64,000 nt of DNA from Bryobacteraceae bacterium (GCA_947458745.1 CANGYQ010000017.1:36923-100922); one strand, 5' to 3'. Counted from the stretch's first letter, positions 53,598 through 61,929 are shown. Program-made: numbers and translations. Notes: generated from the letters alone by a model not told the origin.

Positions 53598-54497
53598 ATG
53601 ACCGTCAATTGGAATGGCGTATACCCCGCCGCGACCACACAGTTCTTCGCGGATGAATCTCTCAACCTGGAAGGCACCGCACGGCACCTGGAGATCATGA
53701 TCAAGGCCGGCGTTTCCGGCTTGATCCTGCTCGGCAGCGTGGGAGAGAACACCGCGCACGAATACGACGAAAAGCTGACCATCCTGAAGGAGATGGTGCA
53801 GGTGGTGGGCGGCCGCGTCCCCGTGCTGACCGGCGTGGCCGAGAATACGACCCGCCTGGCCTGCCGCTTCGCCGATGACGCGCAGAAGGCGGGCGTGGAC
53901 GGCCTGATGGTGCTACCGGCGATGATCTACAAAGCCGACGCCCGCGAAGCACTGACCCACTTCCGCACCATCGCGCGCTCCACCGGGCTGCCGATCATGA
54001 TCTACAACAACCCGCCCGCCTACTACGTCGACATCACCCCGGAGATGTTCGGCGACTTGGCCGGGGAAGACCGGATTGTGGCCATCAAGGAATCCTCCGA
54101 CAACGTCCGCCGCATCACGGACTTGATCAACCTGCATGGCGACCGGTTCATCCTCTTCAGCGGCGTGGACGATCTGGTGCTGGAAAGTGTTCTGCTGGGT
54201 GTCCAGGGATGGGTTTCGGGCCTCGTCAACGCCTTCCCCGACGAGAACCAGGCTCTCTGGAAACTGGCCACTTCCGGGCATTGGGAAGAAGCCCGCCAGC
54301 TCTACCGCTGGTACACTCCCCTGCTCCACCTGGACACGAAGATCAAGCTGGTGCAGTACATCAAGCTGGCCATGGCGGAACTAGGCCTGGGGACCGAAAC
54401 CGTTCGCGCTCCCAAACTGACGCTGGAAGGCGACGAACGCCAGCAGATCCTCAAGATCATCCGCCACGCCATCGCCACCCGCCCGACGCTCGGCTAG
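53598..54497 (+). CDS. Dihydrodipicolinate-synthase-family lyase/deaminase
   Basis: A 299-residue TIM-barrel class-I aldolase-type enzyme. The Schiff-base Lys164 is in VAIKESSDNV, Tyr136 in IMIYNNPPAY, the T-T motif in VYPAATTQF, and GLILLGSVGENTAHE. Within the family, 1-pyrroline-4-hydroxy-2-carboxylate deaminase acts in hydroxyproline breakdown. The adjacent hydroxyproline-type dehydratase and imino-acid oxidase favour such a role over lysine synthesis. AGAGAACC precedes ATG 53598. The true substrate is not proven. Confidence 0.88.
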   Translation: MTVNWNGVYPAATTQFFADESLNLEGTARHLEIMIKAGVSGLILLGSVGENTAHEYDEKLTILKEMVQVVGGRVPVLTGVAENTTRLACRFADDAQKAGVDGLMVLPAMIYKADAREALTHFRTIARSTGLPIMIYNNPPAYYVDITPEMFGDLAGEDRIVAIKESSDNVRRITDLINLHGDRFILFSGVDDLVLESVLLGVQGWVSGLVNAFPDENQALWKLATSGHWEEARQLYRWYTPLLHLDTKIKLVQYIKLAMAELGLGTETVRAPKLTLEGDERQQILKIIRHAIATRPTLG

Positions 54498-54499
54498 CT

Positions 54500-54705
54500 G
54501 GGCCGACGCGGCCCCTCAACCGGCCGCCAAATTACCGCTCAAGGCCCCGCCGCCGCACATCTGTTTCGATGAACCGCGCGGCGGCAGAGGCTGCTTCTCC
54601 GGCTACCTAACGCTTGCCTACCAGGTGGCGCGCAGCGCGGAGACGGAGATGCTGAACGGGAACGTCGCAAAGCAGGTGGTGGTGGAGTGGCCTAAAGCCG
54701 TTTGA
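54500..54705 (+). other. Open reading fragment of unknown origin between DHDPS-like gene and DUF1003 remnant
   Basis: One plus-strand frame reads HICFDEPRGGRGCFSGYL and then TLAYQVARSAETEMLNGN, ending with TGA at 54703-54705. The codon pattern is coding-like and no start codon with a ribosome site is found. I do not recognise it. It abuts the truncated DUF1003 frame and may be the 3' end of a gene joined there by recombination. Confidence 0.3.
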
Positions 54706-55168
54706 CCCATTCCCTTATGGGTTGCTGACGATGATCGTGTCCCTGGAAGCCATCTTCCTGCCCACCTTGGTGCTGATCACGCAGAACCGCTTAACCGCGG
54801 AAGCAGAGCGCCGGGCGAACTTGGATCCTCATGTGGGCCTGTTGTCGGAACATGAACTCACGCGAGTGCTGATGATGCTGGACGCCATCCACCGGAAGTT
54901 TCAAGTCGAACCGGAAGTAGGCTCTGAACTATCGGATCTGGAGATCGAGACACGGCCGGAAGATGTACTGGCCGAAATTGCCCGCCTGCAACGCTCCGCC
55001 GCGGAGGCCGCATCAACCCGGCCAAGCCCTGGCGAGGGCGGCACTGCTCCGGCTTGCTCACCGCTCAAGCGCCGCCCGACGGGCCGGCCTCCGGGAACGA
55101 TGAGCTTGATCGTGCCGCCTAGGCGCCCATCCGTCAGGTGGGCTAGATGGCACCACGGCGGCCACTGA
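54690..55168 (+). pseudogene. 5'-truncated DUF1003 membrane protein gene
   Basis: From about 54690 the frame reads GLKPFDPFPYGLLTMIVSLE, then AIFLPTLVLITQNRL and LSEHELTRVLMMLDAI. This is the second half of the DUF1003 (COG4420) inner-membrane protein: its second helix and C-terminal cytoplasmic helices. The N-terminal 60-80 residues, including the first helix, are missing and an in-frame TGA lies at about 54652. The C-terminal part after about 55010 is a Pro/Arg-rich run-on. A remnant cut at its 5' side; TTG 54722 could start a fragment but not a whole protein. Confidence 0.65.
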
Positions 55169-55292
55169 CCAGGTTGATCACCACCACCACTAATGCCACC
55201 ACTAACAGTCAGTGGATCAGCTGCCCACCTACACTCAGGCTGAATCCCAGCAGCCATAGAATCAAGAAAACAGCGACGATTGTCCAAAGCAT
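55143..55292 (-). pseudogene. Small hydrophobic protein gene (lmo0937-like) with internal TGA
   Basis: A 50-codon minus-strand frame from ATG 55292 to TAG 55143 reads MLWTIVAVFLILWLLGFSLS, then VGGQLIH, TGA, LLVVALVVVVINLVSGRR. Two hydrophobic helices and the short basic end match the small lmo0937-family membrane proteins. Codon 28 is TGA (55209-55211), where relatives would continue into the second helix; TGG to TGA (Trp) is the simplest change. It overlaps the DUF1003 run-on tail. A nonsense pseudogene is likely. Confidence 0.6.
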
Positions 55293-55372
55293 ATTGTTAG
55301 CTCTCTAACGCCCCGGACCGGACGTCTAATCATGAAAGAGGGTGCGTTCCCGGAATTGACAGCCTTAAGGCA

Positions 55373-55715
55373 TTGCTTAAGATTCCATGGCGAACGATTG
55401 ATAGGCCGGCTCAAAGGTCACAGCGGCCTGCCGGTCGGCGGAGCGCTGGGCTGCCGCAGATCCGGTTCTATGATTTGCGCCACACTCACGCGTCTCTTCT
55501 GATCGCCCAAGGAGTGCATCCCAAAAAGATTGCCGAGCGCTTGGGCCATGCTTCAATCAAGCTCACAATGGACACCTATGGCCACTTTTTTCGACGGGTT
55601 AGATCGCGAGTCGGCGGAGCGTATGCAGCAGCTTCTTGGTGAGGCACTGAAGGCACCGTCGCACGAGCCGGGCAAGGTGATTTCGCTGGAATCTCACCGG
55701 TGCCGCTCTCTATGA
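55373..55715 (+). pseudogene. Truncated, frameshifted tyrosine recombinase (integrase)
   Basis: C-terminal catalytic part of a phage-type tyrosine integrase: GLPQIRFYDLRHTHASLL (Arg and His of the active site), ERLGHASIKLT, and the nucleophile Tyr in MDTYGHFF. A run of six T (about 55585-55592) then shifts the frame. The following residues DGLDRESAERMQQLLGE continue in the +1 frame to 55715, so one extra T relative to the ancestor. The N-terminal arm-binding and core domains are absent. It points toward a tRNA fragment 120 bp downstream, fitting an old integration event. Confidence 0.75.
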
Positions 55716-55769
55716 GCAGCCGCAACTTGCCTGCATTCAATCGCTTAAAGCCAGTTCGCAAATCTCTCT

Positions 55770-55789
55770 GCTGACAACATTGCTGACAA
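55770..55789 (+). repeat. 12-bp-period direct repeat left of the tRNA fragment
   Basis: GCTGACAA occurs twice, 12 bp apart (55770-55777 and 55782-55789). A similar pair lies right of the tRNA fragment (55989-56010). Paired short direct repeats around an att core resemble integrase arm-binding sites, but this is inference. Confidence 0.4.
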
Positions 55790-55837
55790 GACGCGTTTTG
55801 GGCAGTGTGTGGAAAACGCTAAGTCTTTTGATTTGAA

Positions 55838-55882
55838 TGGTGAGCGCGGAAGGAATCGAACCTTCAACCTACTGATTAAGAG
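55838..55882 (-). other. 3' fragment of a tRNA-Lys(CTT) gene, probable att-site remnant
   Basis: On the minus strand, 45 bp match a tRNA from the anticodon loop to CCA. The parts are loop CTCTTAA with anticodon CTT, the 3' anticodon strand TCAGT, variable AGGTT, T-arm GAAGG-TTCGATT-CCTTC, acceptor strand CGCGCTC, A and CCA. The 5' half is absent: the bases before the loop do not pair with TCAGT and no D-arm follows. A duplicated tRNA 3' end is the classic core site left by a tyrosine-integrase element, and an integrase remnant lies 120 bp away. It is not a functional tRNA. An intact copy should lie elsewhere. Confidence 0.8.
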
Positions 55883-56037
55883 GGACACTTCGAAAAATCT
55901 CACTAGTAATATAACTTCTCGAATCAATATTTTACGAGGATTTAAGTGTACACATGAGACACGGGAGGCACAGGATTTCTTTGAGATTGCTACCACACTT
56001 GCTACCACACAGCTGCTTCCTGATTTCGCCTCGTTCG
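55883..56037. other. AT-rich junction with second direct-repeat pair
   Basis: About 155 bp of AT-richer DNA between the tRNA fragment and the PPC-protein gene. It contains GCTACCACAC twice, 12 bp apart (55989-55998 and 56001-56010). No gene is supported; the open frame crossing it is a read-through of the tRNA fragment. Confidence 0.5.
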
Positions 56038-58182
56038 TTAGCGCTCTCCGCCCGACAGCCCGTGTTCGGCCGTCTTGAGCTGAACCTCCTTCGAGGCTAC
56101 CCACCGACCGCTCACATTGGCCTCCACGGTAAACGAGATCGCCTTGTCGGCCGTAGCCGCGGAGGGAACAAGCTCGAATTCCACGGAGCCCGGCGTGCGT
56201 TCGATCTCGCGCCATGCGACGGAAGCGGGCAACCCGCGTATTTCGATCGGTGCGCCGGCAGGCACATTCTTCAAGGAGGCCTTGAATCGAGCAGGCACGC
56301 CTGGAGCGATCTCCACCTCCGTCAGCCCCGCCTTCACTTCCGCGGTAACGGGATCCACCACACTGAGCGTGACGGCAGCGAGGGGGCGCCGTGTGAAGTT
56401 AAACAAGCCGTTCAGTGGACCACGTTTCAAGTTAGCGTGAGCTTCGACGATCCTGGGACTGGCTTCGTTTTGATCACGCTTGGCGACGCCCAAGACACGG
56501 ATGGTGTATTGGCCGGCGGGCACGTTGCCGGGCACGCGGAGCGGAATCGTAATCTCCGGCGTGATCTGCTGCAGCAGGTCAGCGCCCGGTTCCCAGGCCT
56601 GATCGGCGCGGAAGCTGGCGCGCGGCGGTTCAGCCACGCCGGGCAGCCCCTCCACCCAAACACTCACCTCTTCGTTCTCAAAGCCGGGCTCGCGGGCCAT
56701 TTGCACCTTTAACTCGGCGTCTCCGCCCCGCGTGACGGTGAGATTGTCAGGCAAGGTCCAGAGTTGAAAGCGCGGGGACTCCGGCTTGATGCGCAGCCGA
56801 TAGGCATAGGCCTGGCCGCCGCGATTCTGGCGGTCGCGGATGGCGAGAGCCAGGATGCCATCGACCGCAGGCGTATAGAACATACTGCTGTCGGCGTTCC
56901 CTAACGAAGCGATGCCCGTAACAGCGTCGTCGCTTTCGGCCACTAGTTTTCCATCCGCCGAACGAAGCTCGACAACGGTGTCGAGTTCCGGTTGGCCCAG
57001 TTGCGCCGATAGCGTCCAGATATGCAAAGGCCGGCCTGCTTGGACGAGCAGTCGATAGGAGTCCGTTTCTCGCTTCGCCGAGAGGATGCCATTCACGGCG
57101 ATCGCCCCGGCTCCGCGCGCATCGATCTCGCGTGGCTCAGGCAAGTCGATCGCTGCGGCCACTTCAAACAGTCCGCCCTCGGCGATGCCGGCGGAGCCGA
57201 CCACCGACAGGCGCCACAATCCGGGCGGCGCGTCGGCGGGCACGCGGAACTCGGCCTCCAGTGTGTCGGCCTCCCGCTTCAAGATCTCGCCTCGCAACAC
57301 ACGCGAGGGCGTTGCCTCGGGAGTGACAGGCACCGTGGTGGGATACGTCATTCGGAAGTACTCGGCGCGACGGGCCTGGGTGAGCAGAACTTCCGACGCG
57401 CCTTCCAAGCCTTGGCCGGAGACCATCAGCCGGGCCGTGGATCCCGGCGCGGCACCTAGCCGCGAGAGATGATGCAGAATAGGCAGCCGCGAAACGCGAA
57501 GTACGTAGGCATTGTTGACGGCGGCCCCGTAGGCGCGCGGCCCGCGATAGATGTCCACATGCACGACGTGACGGCCGGCGGTGTCGAAGCGCTTGGTGAC
57601 GACCGGGTTGTCGTCGAAATCCGAGGCATCGTCGTTAAAGGCAACGCGGTGCCCCGTGCTGTCGTATAGGTGGAGCTTGGCTTCGAGCTGCGAGCCGTAC
57701 TCATAGGCGCGCAGTTCAAAACGCAGCTCATCTCCGGCCTTGGCTTCGACGGCGAAATAATCGGAATCTTCCACGGCATCGATCGCGCCGTAAATTTCTG
57801 CTGGAATGGCTGTGATCGGCTGTGCTTTGGTCACCGAGTTGTTCGGTTCGGCGTCGCGCACCGCGGGAAACTGGCCGACGTAGAACAAGACGCTTTGCGA
57901 ATGGCCATCCAGGCTGAGCAACTTCATCAGGTGCGGCCCCAGACCCACGCTAACACCAATCGCGATCTCGCCTTCCACGCGTTTGCTTGACGCCGCGATC
58001 GTGCGCTGCCAGCGAATCTCCTTGGTGTCGAACTCAGCACTTTGCACATTTGAGAGTTCGGAGCCGACGACCTCCATGCGCACCGTAGTGCCACGCTGCC
58101 CACCCAACGGGCTCATCTTTGTGATGGCGGGCGCGCACCACATCGCCGCGGGAACCAGCATCGCTACAAAGGCCGGTTTCAC
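56038..58182 (-). CDS. Secreted PPC (bacterial pre-peptidase C-terminal)-domain protein
   Basis: A 714-residue exported beta-rich protein with signal peptide (FVAMLVPAAMWCAPA). It contains IPT/PPC-like domains: GQRGTTVRMEVVGSELSNV, then AEPNNSVTKAQPITAIP and DSDYFAVEAKAGDELRFEL (the typical PPC core), a repeat at about 375-450 (ETDSYRLLVQAGRPLHI), and Ig-like C-terminal modules. No catalytic site is seen. It is third in the DUF1549/1553-DUF1501-PPC operon, and its ATG overlaps the DUF1501 stop (58179-58182). This gene trio recurs in planctomycetes; the PPC protein may bind glycan or assemble the complex. Confidence 0.9.
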   Translation of the reverse strand: MKPAFVAMLVPAAMWCAPAITKMSPLGGQRGTTVRMEVVGSELSNVQSAEFDTKEIRWQRTIAASSKRVEGEIAIGVSVGLGPHLMKLLSLDGHSQSVLFYVGQFPAVRDAEPNNSVTKAQPITAIPAEIYGAIDAVEDSDYFAVEAKAGDELRFELRAYEYGSQLEAKLHLYDSTGHRVAFNDDASDFDDNPVVTKRFDTAGRHVVHVDIYRGPRAYGAAVNNAYVLRVSRLPILHHLSRLGAAPGSTARLMVSGQGLEGASEVLLTQARRAEYFRMTYPTTVPVTPEATPSRVLRGEILKREADTLEAEFRVPADAPPGLWRLSVVGSAGIAEGGLFEVAAAIDLPEPREIDARGAGAIAVNGILSAKRETDSYRLLVQAGRPLHIWTLSAQLGQPELDTVVELRSADGKLVAESDDAVTGIASLGNADSSMFYTPAVDGILALAIRDRQNRGGQAYAYRLRIKPESPRFQLWTLPDNLTVTRGGDAELKVQMAREPGFENEEVSVWVEGLPGVAEPPRASFRADQAWEPGADLLQQITPEITIPLRVPGNVPAGQYTIRVLGVAKRDQNEASPRIVEAHANLKRGPLNGLFNFTRRPLAAVTLSVVDPVTAEVKAGLTEVEIAPGVPARFKASLKNVPAGAPIEIRGLPASVAWREIERTPGSVEFELVPSAATADKAISFTVEANVSGRWVASKEVQLKTAEHGLSGGER

Positions 58183-59444
58183 GCGAGAATCTCCTTCACG
58201 GGTTCGCCGGTGTTGATCGGCACCGGCCGGTTCGGACCTTCGTAGGCTTTGTGATAGTCAATACCGAAGAGCTTGTAGACAGTGGCGCCGACATCTTCGA
58301 TTTTGACCGGCCGCTCAGTAGGATAGGCCGCGCGGGCGTCGGTCTTGCCCACTACCGCGCCCTTCTGAATGCCTGCTCCGGCCAGGACGACAGACCAAGC
58401 GCCGGGCCAGTGATCGCGACCGGCGGCGGGATTGATCTGCGGAGTGCGGCCGAACTCGCCGATGCCCAACACAAGCGTAGTATCCAGCAGGCCACGCTGA
58501 TCGAGGTCGTCCACCAGCGTGCTAAACGCCGTATCGAATTCCGGGAGAATTCGCTGGTACGCCGGTTCGTGCCCGGTATGCGTGTCATAGCCGCCCTGGT
58601 AGATGCTCACCAGGCGCACGCCTGCTTCTACCAAGCGCCGCCCGAGTAGCGCGCCCTGTCCCGTGGTGTTTCGTCCGTAGGCGTCGCGCAGTTTGTCCGG
58701 TTCGTCCTGAATCTGGAAAGCCTTGCGCGTGCTGGCCGAAGAAACCAGGTCGAAGGCTTTCTGATAGAACAGGTCCATGCTCCCGAGCAAGGGCGACTTC
58801 TCGGCGCGCGCGAACTCAGCATCAAGCTGATGCAGGAGCTTTTTGTTGGCCACCGCTTCCTCAAAGCTCATCCCAGCGGGCAGCGCCACATCGCGAACGC
58901 GATAGCTCTTGTCCTTGGGGTCGCCGGCGACGAATTGATCGTATCCGGAACCGAGGAAGCCGGCCTCGGCGGAAGACTGACGGTCAGGCACCACGACATA
59001 CGGCGGCAGACCGTCACGCGAGCCCATTTCCTTGCTCAGCACCGCGCCAAAACTGGGATGCTGCAGTTCGGTGCGCGGCCGCGTACCGCTAAACATGTAA
59101 CGCTGCGCCACGTCGTGAATGGCCACATCAGACGTCATGGACCGGATGAGCGCCCACTTGTGCATACGCTTGGCGCACTGCGGCAACAGCGTGGAAACGT
59201 GGATGCCGGGGAGCGATGTGGGCATGTGTCCGAACGTGCCGCGGATTTCAGGCGGCGCCTCCGGCTTCGGATCCCACGAACTGAGTTGGCAGCAGCCGCC
59301 CAATTGGAAAATGGCGATGCAGGAGGTTGCCTTGCTTGCCGCGCGCAGCACGCCGGGCAGTGCCAAGCCAGCGCCGCCGAGCGAGCCGATGCGCAGCACA
59401 TTCCGTCGTGAGAGTCCTTGCCGGGTGGTAACTTTTAAGTCCAT
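58179..59444 (-). CDS. DUF1501 protein with Tat signal
   Basis: A 421-residue exported DUF1501 protein. The twin-arginine signal is LSRRNVLRIGSLGGAGLALP. The core has IAIFQLGGCCQLSSWDPKP, IHDVAQRYMFSGTRP, GVRLVSIYQGGYDTHTGHE, LVLGIGEFGRTPQINPAAG and RDHWPGAWSVVLAGAG. It is shorter than the copy at 37530 and the HGGPSH segment there is LGGCCQ here, so the two paralogues may differ in activity. It lies between the DUF1549/1553 gene (12 bp) and the PPC gene (overlap). Confidence 0.92.
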   Translation of the reverse strand: MDLKVTTRQGLSRRNVLRIGSLGGAGLALPGVLRAASKATSCIAIFQLGGCCQLSSWDPKPEAPPEIRGTFGHMPTSLPGIHVSTLLPQCAKRMHKWALIRSMTSDVAIHDVAQRYMFSGTRPRTELQHPSFGAVLSKEMGSRDGLPPYVVVPDRQSSAEAGFLGSGYDQFVAGDPKDKSYRVRDVALPAGMSFEEAVANKKLLHQLDAEFARAEKSPLLGSMDLFYQKAFDLVSSASTRKAFQIQDEPDKLRDAYGRNTTGQGALLGRRLVEAGVRLVSIYQGGYDTHTGHEPAYQRILPEFDTAFSTLVDDLDQRGLLDTTLVLGIGEFGRTPQINPAAGRDHWPGAWSVVLAGAGIQKGAVVGKTDARAAYPTERPVKIEDVGATVYKLFGIDYHKAYEGPNRPVPINTGEPVKEILA

Positions 59445-59456
59445 GCGATGTACGCC

Positions 59457-61904
59457 TCAGTGGTTCAGCTGGAATTCCTTGGTGTTGAGCAGCACCATCA
59501 ACAGGTTCTCGTAGGTTCGCCGTTTCGTGCGCCCGGCGGTCCGCTCCGATTCGAGATAGGACCGTACGGAGGCCCGCTCACTCTCGCGCGGGTTGCGCGC
59601 GTAGGCCCGCTCATAAAACTCGCCGATCACTTCCTCGTCCGTCGCGCCGCGTGCCAATAGCTTGCTGATCAAGCCATCCTTAGCGGTGAGCTTGGATTCA
59701 AGCGTGGTGCGGCTCATCATGTGGAGCGCCTGCGCAAGCGTGGGCTCTTCGTTACGATGCGCGAGCACGTCGCGGCGCGGAAAACCGAATGTAGACATGA
59801 AATATGAAGGAGTGTCGGGAACCTCGTAGTCCTTCGACGTGGTTCCCAGTGGATGCCCGCCGTATTTCTGCGGCACATCCGTCACTTGACTGATCGCATC
59901 CAGCAGCACCTCAGCCGGGAGCCTGCGTGGGAAGTAGCGGGCAAAGAGCAGCCTGGACAGTTGATCGGAACCCGCCTCTCCGGCTGGAGGCGTGGACGAG
60001 AACTGATACGCTTCCGAGTTCAGAATCAGACGTTCGAGCTCGCGCAGGCGAAACCGCTTTTCCAAGAGGAACGCGGCGAGCTTGTCCAGCAACTCGGGAT
60101 TGGTTGGCCGGTTGGTGGAGCGCATGTCGTCAAACGGCTCCACGATGCCCGTTCCAAAATACTCGTTCCAAATGCGGTTCGCGATCGCGCGAGCGAAGTA
60201 GGGGTTTCGTTCCGACGTAAGCCAGCGCGCGAAATACTCCCGGCGGTCGGCCCCTTCCGGAATCGCCGCTTCCTCCCCGCCGAGATACTTCGGCGCCACG
60301 GGCTTCTTCGTTGCCGGATGCTCCACCTGCGCGCTGTCATCCTGATACCAGACGCGGCGGAAAACAGTGTTGCCCACCTTCATCCGCATCTGTCCGAAAA
60401 ACGCGGCGGTGCCGTAAAAGTCGTTCTGCGTGAAGTTCTCGAGCGGATGATTGTGACACTCGGCGCACTCCAGGCGCAGGCCCATGAACAAGCGGGTGAC
60501 CGTCGGCGTGATCTGTTTCACCTCGAACTTGTTGTTCATGAAGTCGACGGCGGGAAACCAGAAGCCGGCAGCGGGATTCCGGTTCGTATCGCCGCTGGAG
60601 GTGAGCAACTCGCGCACGAATTCGTCGTAGGGCCGGTCCTGCTCCACCTGATCGCGAATCCAGCTCTTGAAGGTGCCCATGGCGCGGCCCTGGCTGTAGA
60701 GTTGCGTATTTCGGAACCAATCCTCGAACTTCACGGTGCGAAAGGAGATGTGTTCGGCGTCGGCGAGCAGCGTATCGATCAGCCGGGCGCGGTCGGGCGC
60801 TGCGAGAAACGCGCGCCGTTCTGACGGCTTGGGCACGCGGCCTACCGTGTCGATGTAGATACGCCGTAGAAACTCCTCATCGGTGCTGCGCGCGGCAGGG
60901 CGGACGTTCAGCCGACGCTGGTTACGATGCACCAATTCATCAATGAAGTTCGCCACGCGAGCCGCTGGGAAATCCGCACCGGCCGCGGCCTGGATCACTG
61001 CCACCTGTGCCGTGGCGGCTTTGCCCATGCCACGCGCGCGAATCGTCGTCAACCCGGCGCGCCCAGGCTGGAAGCCGCCCGGGCCTTCGAGCTTGGCCAC
61101 GCCTTCATCGGCCGATTCGAAGCGAACTTCGCTGGTCATGTCGCGCGTGGTGCCATCGCTCAACCGCGCCATCACAATCAAACGCGAGTTGCCCGCACCC
61201 CCGAGCAGCGTTTGCTCGGGCGGATACATTTCGAGCCGAACCAGCTTCGGGCCGCTCGAACGAATCGCCGCGCCCTGCTGCAGCCACTTGAGCATCGTCT
61301 CGTAGTCGTGCGAATCCACGGGCATCACCTTGCCGCCGCCGTGCGGAATCTGGAACGACGGCTTCTTCAGCAGCAGGCTCTCTTCGGGTTTCGCAAGCTG
61401 CACCCGGCGTCCATCATGCTTCTTCACGATCATGTCGTGGTCAGCCTCAATGTCGTAGCCGAACAGCGAGAGTTTGAAGCCGTTCTTGCCGGCGATGGCG
61501 CCATGGCAAGCGGCCGTGTTGCAGCCTTTGGTGGTGAGAATGGAAATGATGTCGGGGCTGAAGCTGACCGCGAGGTCGGCACGGCTGCTGCCCACGAGCA
61601 CATCGGCCGCCGCCCGTCGCCCCTGATAGCGAGCCTCGACGTGCGCGGCTCCTTCGGTGGCACCGCGGACCGCCGCATTGCCCGCGTCGACTTCCACGGA
61701 TTTGCCGTTGGAAGAGCGAATTTCGGCCGCGGCCGTCACGTCGCGGTCGACTCCGTCCGCTCCGGTTGAGATCACTACGTAGCGTTGCGTCGCGCCGGGG
61801 CCCGCCAGCGACACCTTCTCCGGATAGATACGGAGCCCGTCGGCCGCCATGGCGGCCCAACTGATCAAAACGAACGCGGCGCAGCGGCCGCCAAACGGTT
61901 TCAT
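59457..61904 (-). CDS. DUF1549/DUF1553 protein with Ig-like and cytochrome-like domains
   Basis: An 815-residue exported protein with signal peptide (CAAFVLISWAAMAAD). A bacterial Ig-like domain (about 20-100) is followed by a heme-like motif in TTKGCNTAACHGAIAGKNGF, with four residues between the cysteines instead of two. A second Ig-like domain comes next, then DUF1549 (RRIYIDTVGRVPKPSERRAF) with CAECHNHPLENFTQ, and DUF1553 (AIANRIWNEYFGTGIVEPFDD). ATG 61904 begins the signal peptide. It is first in the minus-strand operon and a palindromic operator overlaps its putative promoter. Confidence 0.92.
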   Translation of the reverse strand: MKPFGGRCAAFVLISWAAMAADGLRIYPEKVSLAGPGATQRYVVISTGADGVDRDVTAAAEIRSSNGKSVEVDAGNAAVRGATEGAAHVEARYQGRRAAADVLVGSSRADLAVSFSPDIISILTTKGCNTAACHGAIAGKNGFKLSLFGYDIEADHDMIVKKHDGRRVQLAKPEESLLLKKPSFQIPHGGGKVMPVDSHDYETMLKWLQQGAAIRSSGPKLVRLEMYPPEQTLLGGAGNSRLIVMARLSDGTTRDMTSEVRFESADEGVAKLEGPGGFQPGRAGLTTIRARGMGKAATAQVAVIQAAAGADFPAARVANFIDELVHRNQRRLNVRPAARSTDEEFLRRIYIDTVGRVPKPSERRAFLAAPDRARLIDTLLADAEHISFRTVKFEDWFRNTQLYSQGRAMGTFKSWIRDQVEQDRPYDEFVRELLTSSGDTNRNPAAGFWFPAVDFMNNKFEVKQITPTVTRLFMGLRLECAECHNHPLENFTQNDFYGTAAFFGQMRMKVGNTVFRRVWYQDDSAQVEHPATKKPVAPKYLGGEEAAIPEGADRREYFARWLTSERNPYFARAIANRIWNEYFGTGIVEPFDDMRSTNRPTNPELLDKLAAFLLEKRFRLRELERLILNSEAYQFSSTPPAGEAGSDQLSRLLFARYFPRRLPAEVLLDAISQVTDVPQKYGGHPLGTTSKDYEVPDTPSYFMSTFGFPRRDVLAHRNEEPTLAQALHMMSRTTLESKLTAKDGLISKLLARGATDEEVIGEFYERAYARNPRESERASVRSYLESERTAGRTKRRTYENLLMVLLNTKEFQLNH

Positions 61905-61929
61905 CGCTTCGCTCCCTTGGGCAGTCAAT

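Noticed and set aside
55209..55211. Selenocysteine at the internal TGA of the small hydrophobic gene
   Set aside because: The position lies at the start of a membrane helix with no redox motif, and no SECIS-like hairpin is evident just downstream.
55838..55882. A complete tRNA gene
   Set aside because: The 5' acceptor strand, D-arm and 5' anticodon strand are missing; the bases before the loop cannot pair with TCAGT.
55809..56078. An 89-codon open frame with GERGRNRTFNLLIKRD
   Set aside because: It is a translation across the antisense of the tRNA-Lys fragment, a common spurious call next to tRNA genes. No ribosome site or family.
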